A DNA stretch of 64,000 nt from JBFFMO01 sp041390025 (GTDB lineage Bacteria; Myxococcota_A; Bradymonadia; Bradymonadales; Bradymonadaceae), in the NCBI GenBank assembly GCA_041390025.1, contig JAWKQR010000014.1:62001-126000 (forward strand). Reading direction: 5' to 3'. Below the pieces are notes generated by a model, which was not told where the DNA came from, searched no databases, and worked only from the letters and a program-made list of their open reading frames with translations. Below, in pieces: positions 29,194 to 37,279 of this stretch. Position 1 is the first letter of the stretch; every line of letters begins with the position of its first letter. The translations under genes and the position numbers were made by a program.

Positions 29194-30462
29194 TTAGGGG
29201 GTTAGGCGATTTCGGTCGCGCGGAAAAAGTGTCGTCTCACGGATGTTTTGCAGACCCAACAGCTGCATTAAAAGCCGCTCAAGCCCAATCGCGAAGCCGC
29301 CGTGCGGTGGCATCCCATACTTGAACACGTGCAGATAAGATTCGAAGGAATCCGGCTCCAATCCGCGAGACCTTAACGCGTCGAGGTACGCTCCATGATG
29401 ATGCAAGCGTTGCCCGCCGGTGATGAGCTCCAAACCGTGAAACAAGACGTCGAACGAATTCGACGCTTCCGAGCTCAGATTGCCTGTGCCCGGATGGGTG
29501 TAAAATGGCCGTTTCATCAAGGGGTATCCCTCGACGAAGACCAGCGCAGATCCTTGTTCCAAGCCCCACTGGCCGATCACACGCTCTTCTTCGGGCGCAA
29601 GGTCGGGTTCGCCGATATGCACCCTGGAATTCAGGCGCTCTGCCGCAACTTCATGCGCTTCGTGAAATTCCAAAATCGGTATTTCCGAAGGCAATTCAGG
29701 CGCAGTAATTCCCAAAATCTCGGCAGCAGGACTCGCCGAAATCGCCCCGAAAATCGCGCGCAACACGCCTTCAGCCACCCCCATCACGTCACGATGGGAT
29801 TCGATGAAACCAAGCTCGACGTCCATCGACGTATATTGCGCAAGATGGCGAACCGTCGCGTGAGGTTCGGCCCGAAACACCGGCCCGATCTCGAACACGC
29901 GTTCAAAAACGCCAACCATCGTTTGTTTGTAGAATTGAGGACTCTGGGCAAGGAACGCCGTCTGTTCGAAATACTGAACCTCGAACACATTGGCGCCCCC
30001 TTCGGTCGCGCCCGAAACCAATTTCGGCGTATGGATTTCTACAAACTCTTGGGCCCGCAAATGGTCACGAAACGCCGCGGTCACGATGCCGTGCAGCTCG
30101 AACAGCGCGCGACGTTGAGGATGCCTCAGCGTCAGGGCTGCTTCGTCGAGCAAAACCGGCAAAGTCACGTCAAGCGCTGGGTGGTTCAACGCCACAGGCG
30201 GTGGCTCTTCGACCCGCGAAATCACGTGGATTTTCGATGCGTGAAGTTCGTCTGGGCCTCGCTTCTGCGCGACCCATTCACCTTCGATTTCCAGCACCGT
30301 TTCAAGATGGCAATCGGCAATCGGCGAGCACAATGGGTCGGATGCAACGACCTGAGTCAGGCCGTGCCGATTGCGAATGATAAGAAACGAAAAGCCCTTC
30401 ATTTGGCGTCTGGCATGCAGCCATCCGCGAAGCCTTCCCGTCGATTGTTGAGCGGAAGTCAT
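29194..30462 (-). CDS. aspS: Aspartyl-tRNA synthetase, archaeal/AspS2 type
   Basis: A 422-residue class IIb synthetase that charges tRNA-Asp. The anticodon-binding OB fold is at residues 10-110 (GWLHARRQMKGFSFLIIRN). Motif 2 is FEIGPVFRAEPHATVRHL and motif 3 is GGFAIGLERLLMQLLGL; the ending NIRETTLFPRDRNRLTP is the signature of archaeal-type AspRS. The large GAD insertion of ordinary bacterial AspRS (about 590 residues) is missing. Enzymes of this type in bacteria are often non-discriminating, also making Asp-tRNA-Asn for amidation by GatCAB; that cannot be decided here. Two ATGs are adjacent; I chose the second (30462) because AGGAG lies five bases from it. AsnRS is excluded by the C-terminal signature. 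Confidence 0.9.
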   Translation of the reverse strand: MTSAQQSTGRLRGWLHARRQMKGFSFLIIRNRHGLTQVVASDPLCSPIADCHLETVLEIEGEWVAQKRGPDELHASKIHVISRVEEPPPVALNHPALDVTLPVLLDEAALTLRHPQRRALFELHGIVTAAFRDHLRAQEFVEIHTPKLVSGATEGGANVFEVQYFEQTAFLAQSPQFYKQTMVGVFERVFEIGPVFRAEPHATVRHLAQYTSMDVELGFIESHRDVMGVAEGVLRAIFGAISASPAAEILGITAPELPSEIPILEFHEAHEVAAERLNSRVHIGEPDLAPEEERVIGQWGLEQGSALVFVEGYPLMKRPFYTHPGTGNLSSEASNSFDVLFHGLELITGGQRLHHHGAYLDALRSRGLEPDSFESYLHVFKYGMPPHGGFAIGLERLLMQLLGLQNIRETTLFPRDRNRLTP

Positions 30463-30651
30463 CATGTCTCCTGTGTTTCGGGGCCCTCGGCGCCCGAACA
30501 CAAAGACATGTCAGGAGCGCTGAGAACCCAAATCGTCGTCGTTGTCGTCCATAAAACTGCTCCTGTTTGGTCGAATGACCGAGGGTGAGTGCACCGCAAC
30601 GTCGTTTGGAAGTCAACAGATGTTCACGAAATAACCGCGACACATCGCTCA

Positions 30652-30735
30652 CGGCAGCCTGGAAGCTGCCGGTCCACATCGCTTGCGGCAGCTTGGAAGC
30701 CGCCGGTCCACGGCAGCTTGGAAGCTACCGGTCCA
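30652..30735 (+). repeat. Dispersed palindromic repeat, family B, three copies
   Basis: Three 25-bp units at 30652-30676, 30686-30710 and 30711-30735 follow the pattern CGGCAGCYTGGAAGCYRCCGGTCCA. Each folds as GGCAGC/GCYRCC. A fourth copy in reverse orientation is at 54645-54669. The units fill the end of the 283-bp gap between the dnaE stop and the aspS start; nothing else is seen there. Confidence 0.8.
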
Positions 30736-30745
30736 TGGCCCGTTC

Positions 30746-33700
30746 TTAGCTGAGGACGACGACTTGGCGTCGGAACAGGCGTTCCACGCCCATCAAGAAT
30801 TCGTCGGTCGGATCGACCCAGAACTCCTGAGGCAGAGGCAGCTCGACGGAGCCTTCGCCGATGTCTTTGGTCAACGAGACGGCCAGCGACGTACGGCAGG
30901 TGCCGGGGTGGCACGACATGATGGCTTTGACGCGCTCCAGCTCGCCGTTTTGGATGTCGTCGACCTTGAACTCGACCTTGACGCGTTTGACGCGTTCGCG
31001 ACGCGCTTCGTCGATTCGGATAAAGGTCTCGGCGCGCAACTTTCGCACACGTGCGTCACCGTCGCCGTCCTCGTGCACGCTGCCTTTGACGAGCAACGGC
31101 AACCCGCTCTTGAAGACCTCCTCGTATTCGGCGAACACCGACGAGAAGACCAAGACTTCGACCGCGCCTGATTTGTCTTCGAGCTGCATGAACGCCATGC
31201 GGCCGTTTCCACTCTTTAGCGGGCGTTCTCGGTACTCTGTGATGACGCCGGCGACTGCGACCGATTCGCGGTGGTTGCCAGCGTTGACGATCTGCGAAGC
31301 CGCCGACGCGCCCAACAAGCCGACGTCGTTCTCAAAACGGTCGAGCGGATGCCCGGTGACGTAAAATCCGAGCAACGACTTTTCGTCGTCCAACACCTGG
31401 CTGTCCGATGCGGCCTCGACCTCGGGGTAGACGACTTCCAAATAGGTTTCCTGGACCGCAGGCGCCATCATCCCGAACAGGCTCGACTGTCCGACCTCGG
31501 CGTCGTGCTGCGCTTTGGAACCACGATCCACGGCGAGGTCGATCGCGGCCGCCATCTGGGAGCGCGCCATCGCGATGTCGCCGATGTACCGGGAGTTCTT
31601 TTGGGGACCGACGGAGTCGAATGCACCACATCGGATCAGCGTTTCGAGTGTGCGTTTGTTCAGCCGTTTGGAGTCCACGCGCGAACAGAAGTCGAACATG
31701 TTCTTGAACGGTCCTTCTTTTTCGCGTGCTTCGAGGATGACCTCGATCACCCCTGAGCCCACGCCCTTGACGGCCCCGAGCCCGAACCGAATCTTGCCGT
31801 CGACCACGCTGAAGTCCATGTGGCTTTCGTTGACGTCGGGCGGCAGAACCTCGATGCGCATGCCCTTGGCTTCGTTGATGAAACGAACGATTTTATCCGT
31901 GTTGTCACGGTCGCTCGTCATCAAGGCGGCCATGAACTCGACCTTGAAGTGCGCCTTGAGATACGCCGTCTGATACGTGATCAACGCGTACGCCGCCGAG
32001 TGGGACTTGTTGAAACCGTAGCCCGCGAAGAACGCCATCAGGTCGAAGATTTCTTCGGCCACGCGTGGATCGACGTCCAACCCACCGGCGCCAGCGAGGA
32101 AGATCTCCTTTTGTTTGGCCATCTCCTCGGGCTTCTTTTTGCCCATCGCGCGGCGCAACAGGTCGGCGCCACCAAGCGTATAGCCGGCCATCACCTGCGC
32201 CGTTCGCATGACCTGCTCTTGGTAAACCATGACGCCGTACGTGGGCTTCAGGGTTTCTTCGAGCCAAGGGTGCGGGTACTCGACGCGTTTGCGGCCGTGT
32301 TTGCGATCGATGAAGTCGTCGACCATGCCTGAACCAAGCGGTCCTGGGCGATACAGCGCCACCGCGGCGATGATGTCTTCGAAACAGTCAGGTTTGAGCT
32401 TCTTCAGCAGCTCTTGGAAGCCCGACGACTCAAGCTGGAAGACGCCGGTCGTATCGCCGGCCGAAATCAGCTTGAACACCGCAGGGTCGTCCATCGGGAT
32501 GCGCCGCAGGTCGAACAACGGTTCGCCACTGACCGCGCGCTGTGCGTTGATCAATCGGACAGCGTCGTTGATGACGGTCAGGGTCTTCAACCCAAGGAAG
32601 TCGAATTTGACCAAGCCGGCTTCTTCGACCTCGTTCTTGGCGAACTGGGTCACGATTTCGCCGTTGGCGCCGCGGCAGATTGGCACGTAGTCCCAAAGGG
32701 GTTCTTCCGAGATCACGATGCCGGCGGCGTGCATGCCCGCTTGCCGATTGAGGTTCTCGAGCGACAATGAGATGTCGAACAGGTCTTTGACCCGCGGATC
32801 TTCGTCGCACAGCTCACGCAGGCGAGGCTCTTGGTCGAGCGCGCTCTCGAGCGTGATGTTGAGCTCCTCGGGGACGAGCTTGGCGATGCGGTCGGTGTCG
32901 CCAAAGCTGAGCCCGAGCGCGCGGCCCACGTCGCGGATGCACGCCCGCGCCTTGAGCTGACCGTACGTGATGATCTGCCCAACGTTGTGTTGCCCATACT
33001 TCTGCGTCACGTACTCGATGACCTCGCCGCGCCGATTCATGCAGAAGTCGATGTCGAAGTCCGGCATCGAGACGCGCTCGGGGTTGAGGAATCGCTCGAA
33101 GAGCAGCTCGTAGGGGATCGGGTCCAAGTCCGTGATCAGCATCGCATACGCGACGAGCGACCCTGCGCCCGAGCCGCGCCCTGGACCGACGGGGATGTCG
33201 TTCTTTTTGGCCCAACCGATGAAGTCCCACACGATGAGGAAATAACCTGGGAAACCCATGCCGACGATGACGTCGATCTCGAGCTCCAAGCGTGCGCGGT
33301 ACTCGTCTTCATTGACCGTGATGCCGAGCTCTTTGAACTCGGCAAAGCGCGCCTCGAGGCCTTGCCGCGCCACGTGCGCGAAGTACTTTGCGATGACCTC
33401 TTTGGGGTCCTCGACCTTGGCCTCTTCGATGAAGACCTTGGGGACGTCGTAGAGTGGCAAGTAGACATCACCGAGCGGGATTTTGACGTCGCACATCTCG
33501 GCGATTTTGACCGTGTTTTCGCAGGCTTCGGGCAGGTGCGCGAAGGCTTCGTACATTTCTTCGGGGCTGCGCACGTACAGCTGGTCAAGCCCGTGTTCCA
33601 TCATGCGCTCGACGTTGACCGTGCGGCCAAGCTGAATGGCCATCAGGATGCCGTGGGCCCGTGCGTCCTCGCGTTTGAGATAGTGGCAGTCGTTGGTCGC

Positions 33701-34305
33701 GACGACCGGGATTTTGAGCTCTTTGGACAGGTCGATCAGGAAGTCGTTGCACTTCTTTGCTCAGGCAACGCGTTGTCCATCAGCTCCAAGTAGTAGTGGT
33801 CGGCGCCCATTAGATCGCGGTAGCGCGCCGCGGTGTCACGCGCCTTGTCGAGCTCGCCCTTGAGGATCGCTTGGTTGACCTCGCTGCCGAGGTCGCCCGA
33901 CAACACGATGAGCCCCTCGTGGTATTGCGACAGAAGCTCGAAGTCGAACCGTGGGATGTTGGTGCGCTGGTGCAGGCCGTCCAACCACGCCATCGAGTTG
34001 AGATACATCAGGTTTTTGTAGCCCTGAAGCGACTTCGCGAGCACCGTCAGGTGGTAGGACTTGGGGTCCTTGGCTTCTTTGTAGGGCTCGATGCTGACGT
34101 AGGCTTCGCAACCGATGATGGCCTTAAGCCCTTTTTTTTTGGCGGCTTTGAAGAAGTCCACAGCGCCGTACATGTTGCCGTGGTCGGTCATCGCGACCGC
34201 CTTCATCCCCAGCTCGTCGACCCGTTTCATCAGCTCGGGTACGCGGATCGCGCCGTCGAGCAACGAGTACTGTGTATGGACATGCAAGTGGACGAAATCT
34301 GCCAT
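30746..34305 (-). CDS. dnaE: DNA polymerase III alpha subunit (one-base frameshift)
   Basis: The replicative polymerase catalytic subunit. The N-terminal PHP domain starts VHLHVHTQYSLLDGA and contains MTDHGNMYGAV. The palm has the catalytic aspartates in MPDFDIDFCMNRRGE, and the fingers region has DLLRRAMGKKKPEEMAKQK. The C-terminal OB fold contains VAVAGVITEYRERPLKSGNG. The frame breaks at 33756-33758: after DNALPEQ one base is missing in an A-run of the coding strand; adding it back gives KKCNDFLIDL and then LKIPVVATNDCHYLKRED, as in the family. Repaired length is 1,186 residues, normal for DnaE. Because a broken sole dnaE would be lethal, a sequence error is the simplest reading. Confidence 0.93.
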
Positions 34306-34457
34306 GACTCATCCCTGAGTAAGGTGGGGGCTGTAGGGTAGTCTTTCTGCTCAGATTCGTCGAGGCGCTCTCCGGGTTGTCGGCGGTTGAACGAGGCCCC
34401 GACCCACGCGAAGTCAAGCATTCATGGGGGTTCTGGCCACATGTCGAATTCGGCGGA

Positions 34458-34742
34458 TTATTCGCCCAGTTCGGGCAACCACACTTCGACCCCATGAAGC
34501 CCGAACGATGGGTGTTCGGGCAGTTCAACAAAGGTCCGCGTTCGAGTTCCAGCGACAAACTCGTGGATTTTGGAGTCTCTTGCGATCGCGCGCCACACGG
34601 CCACACCATGGGCTCCACGAAGTTCCACGTCGAAGGGTTGGTCACGTGGCAACGACGTGTCCGGATCGAGATGGGGCAAGAGAACCGTGCCGACGTTTGG
34701 TCGCGAAAAGTACGTGTCGATGGTCAAGATGTAGGTCGACAT
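34458..34742 (-). CDS. Small protein of unknown function
   Basis: A 94-residue soluble protein. It begins MSTYILTIDTYFSRPNVGTV and ends GVEVWLPELGE; predicted content is mainly beta strand, perhaps a small barrel. Codon use agrees with the surrounding genes and a GGTGG lies close before the ATG. No family recognised. It is divergent from the gene at 34790, sharing a 47-bp intergenic space, which suggests joint regulation. The 150 bp between it and dnaE hold nothing I can name. Confidence 0.6.
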   Translation of the reverse strand: MSTYILTIDTYFSRPNVGTVLLPHLDPDTSLPRDQPFDVELRGAHGVAVWRAIARDSKIHEFVAGTRTRTFVELPEHPSFGLHGVEVWLPELGE

Positions 34743-34789
34743 GGTCCACCACGGCGCAATACATTTCGAGGCTCAAGCAGAGGCCCGAC

Positions 34790-36052
34790 ATGTCTTTGAA
34801 TAGTCGATACGATATCAGCATTCTGTTTGGCGATGCCAAAACTGCCGTGGCTGCTTGGGAACAGACCTTTTCCGACGCCACCCTAGAGCGATCTGATGTT
34901 CGAGAGGGCCAGACGTGCTTGTGGAAACTCCACCTGCAGGCCATTCCGCTCGACGAGCTTGACGCGAGGCTCTGGCCACAGGTTGGCAGTGCCGCCTGGA
35001 TCAGCGTGGACGCCGATTTGACAGGTCTCTATGGCTCGGAGATTCAGCGGTTCCAGGGCGGCTTGATGGATCAACTCGGCACGTCCGTCCGCGCTCTGCT
35101 GCGTGCAGGTGGAACCGCGGTTGTATTGCATAAGGCAGCGGGCACGGTGAAACCTGCTCAGCAATTCCTGAACGAGCTGGACGGTTTGGCGAGCTACCGG
35201 CCCTGGCTGGACTTTCTTGTCACCCAAGACGAACAGACGCGATGCCGCACCTACGGAATGCCCCACTACATGGGCCTACCGAACATCCATGCTCACAGCG
35301 CTCACCTCGATGTTTTTGCGGCCGAACGGTGTTTTCGCGCAGTGACCGCGGCCTTGGTGCAAGGTGTTGGCGAGCAGGTGTGCGCGCCGATGTGGTTCGA
35401 CGACGAACCTGCGATCGTTTGGCAGGTCGAGCGTGACGAAGACCAGCTCGCCGTTCACCTCCGGAGCGATACGGTTGAGTCGCAGAATCCTGCCCAGACT
35501 TGGCCAAAAACGGATTTTGAGCTGTATGCCCTGATGCTCTCGGATTTGGTGCTCGCCGAGTTCCGAAAGTCCCAGTTTCGGCTCTTTGACGCCATCTTGT
35601 TGGACGGCGAATTGCCGTGTCGCGTGTTGTGTCTGGAGTGTGCAGGCCTGTGTTTATACGTCACTGCGGGCTTCGGCCGCGTTCCTGCGCCGAACGGCAA
35701 CGCCGAGAGTGCCACGCAGTTCGTCGAGTACGCAGCCCTGGGGCCTTGGGACACCGCGATGATTCGGCAATTGGCGATGCTGGCTGACATCGCACATGCT
35801 TCGGATGTCCCGGGAGGTGTCAAAGATTACGACATCCTGTCCGCCGCACCGAACATGGATGGTTTTGTCGCGATGCCGCTGAATGACTTGGGATTTGAGC
35901 CGCAACCCATCGCCATGCGCATGTTCTGTCCGTTCTTCTCGTTCGAACGTCCCGAAATGGCGCTGGATCCTGCGGCTTGGTGTGGTCGAAACCTTGGGAG
36001 GTTCACTGCGATCGCGGACCGCTGGTCGCAGTATCTGACGACGCTGAAGTAA
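34790..36052 (+). CDS. Unknown protein, possible suppressor-of-fused-like C-terminus
   Basis: A 420-residue soluble protein. The ATG at 34790 is preceded by AGAGG six bases away; the frame remains open upstream but is not coding. The N-terminal half (YDISILFGDAKTAVAAWE, HLDVFAAERCFRAVTAALV) is unassigned. The C-terminal half (CLYVTAGFGRVPAP, QFVEYAALGPWDTAMIRQL, MRMFCPFFSFERPEM) has the strand-and-helix order of bacterial SUFU-domain proteins, which are often linked to toxin immunity. The assignment is weak. It ends 3 bp from the convergent FadL-type gene. Confidence 0.6.
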   Translation: MSLNSRYDISILFGDAKTAVAAWEQTFSDATLERSDVREGQTCLWKLHLQAIPLDELDARLWPQVGSAAWISVDADLTGLYGSEIQRFQGGLMDQLGTSVRALLRAGGTAVVLHKAAGTVKPAQQFLNELDGLASYRPWLDFLVTQDEQTRCRTYGMPHYMGLPNIHAHSAHLDVFAAERCFRAVTAALVQGVGEQVCAPMWFDDEPAIVWQVERDEDQLAVHLRSDTVESQNPAQTWPKTDFELYALMLSDLVLAEFRKSQFRLFDAILLDGELPCRVLCLECAGLCLYVTAGFGRVPAPNGNAESATQFVEYAALGPWDTAMIRQLAMLADIAHASDVPGGVKDYDILSAAPNMDGFVAMPLNDLGFEPQPIAMRMFCPFFSFERPEMALDPAAWCGRNLGRFTAIADRWSQYLTTLK

Positions 36053-36055
36053 CTT

Positions 36056-37279
36056 TCAGAACCGCATCCGTGTTCCAAGCGACAGGATTTCAGCAAAACC
36101 GCTGTACCGGCCGGGGAACACGTCTTCGCCCTCGGCCTCTTTTTCGAGCACGGTCACGTGGGCAAAGCCCAAATCCGCGTCGATGTTCGGCCCAAACGAC
36201 CAGGTGGCACCGACCGACACCACAACTCGATTTCCGTCGGGCAAAGTGGGGGACAGAGTGTCGTCGGGCGATGGGGTGGGGTCCCACACCAAGCCGCCAC
36301 GTAGCCTTAGCGGTGAATCGAACGCGCGGTGTTCGTAGCCCGCCCGGATGGCCACGGTGTCGCTCCAGTTGCGGGGTTCGTTGACGTCGGGGGTGTTCGG
36401 GTCGTCAAAGTCGATGCCAAAACTCTTGAACGAGCTCCAGCCGAAGTACTCGACGTCGGCGGACACCCTTCCCAAACCAAGGTCGTAGCTCAGGCCCGCC
36501 GCAATACGGGTGGGAAGGTCGACCGACGTTTTGACGTCTTGGTCATGCGCCGCGACCGCAAGTTCGATGGGGATCTGTTGGAAATCAGCGCTGCCTTCGT
36601 ACGAAAGGGTCGCCCCGGGGCGAAATGACACGCCAACGCCCAAATCGTGGATCTGAGCGAACGTCGCGACCTGGTAACTCAACGCCGTCGCGGCCCCGCC
36701 GAGCTCGACTTTTCCTTCCGTGTCGACGGCGTCCACGTTGCGTTGCAATTCCACGGTCGACCGCAATAAACGGGGCCCAGCAGCCAACTGCACCGAAAAC
36801 GTCGGTGTCCGGTAGCCCACGATCGCGTTGCCCGAAACTTCAAAAACTTGCAGTGAAATACGTGTGACTTCGAACCGCCCTGACCAATCGGCAGGCCACG
36901 CCAACGTCGCGCCAAATGGGACGTTAAGGCCCACGACGCCACCCAAAACCAGCGGAGAATCCGTGACGAACCCGACATGCAACGCAGGCGGCGTGGCGAT
37001 GCCGAACTCCGAAGTCGTTGAGGTCTCGTCTTCATGGGTCGAAAAAGGCGCGACCGCTGTGATGGTGCCGCCCGCAAAAAGACCGGAAGTCGTGACGGCC
37101 GCGGGGTTGAACATCGAGGCGCCCGTGGCGTCGGGCGTGCCTGTCACTGCGTTGCCCTGACCAAGCGCAGCAGCGCCTTGCTCGGCGACCGCGAAACCCG
37201 CCGCCAAGGCATCGTCAGCGTGCAAGACCGCAAAACAACCTAAGGCCAATGCGATTTGCCGGGAGCGATTAGCGTGCAT
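36056..37279 (-). CDS. FadL/TodX-family outer-membrane transporter
   Basis: A 407-residue outer-membrane barrel that takes up long-chain fatty acids or other hydrophobic compounds. The signal peptide ends near ALA, and the mature start AGFAVAEQGAAALGQGNAVT, followed by GASMFNPAAVT, is the N-terminal plug signature of the family. The C-terminus ends with RMRF, a terminal Phe as usual for barrels. The ATG at 37279 lies inside the last codons of the upstream lipase gene (11-bp overlap) and has GGAG seven bases before it. The pairing with a lipase suggests that released fatty acids are imported through this channel. Confidence 0.9.
   Translation of the reverse strand: MHANRSRQIALALGCFAVLHADDALAAGFAVAEQGAAALGQGNAVTGTPDATGASMFNPAAVTTSGLFAGGTITAVAPFSTHEDETSTTSEFGIATPPALHVGFVTDSPLVLGGVVGLNVPFGATLAWPADWSGRFEVTRISLQVFEVSGNAIVGYRTPTFSVQLAAGPRLLRSTVELQRNVDAVDTEGKVELGGAATALSYQVATFAQIHDLGVGVSFRPGATLSYEGSADFQQIPIELAVAAHDQDVKTSVDLPTRIAAGLSYDLGLGRVSADVEYFGWSSFKSFGIDFDDPNTPDVNEPRNWSDTVAIRAGYEHRAFDSPLRLRGGLVWDPTPSPDDTLSPTLPDGNRVVVSVGATWSFGPNIDADLGFAHVTVLEKEAEGEDVFPGRYSGFAEILSLGTRMRF

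Noticed and set aside
29194..30462. Asparaginyl-tRNA synthetase
   Set aside because: The C-terminal LFPRDRNRLTP and motif 2 context are those of archaeal-type AspRS, not of AsnRS.
30652..30735. CRISPR array
   Set aside because: Three 25-bp repeats, two of which abut with no spacer and one with a 9-bp gap; palindromic intergenic repeats explain them better.
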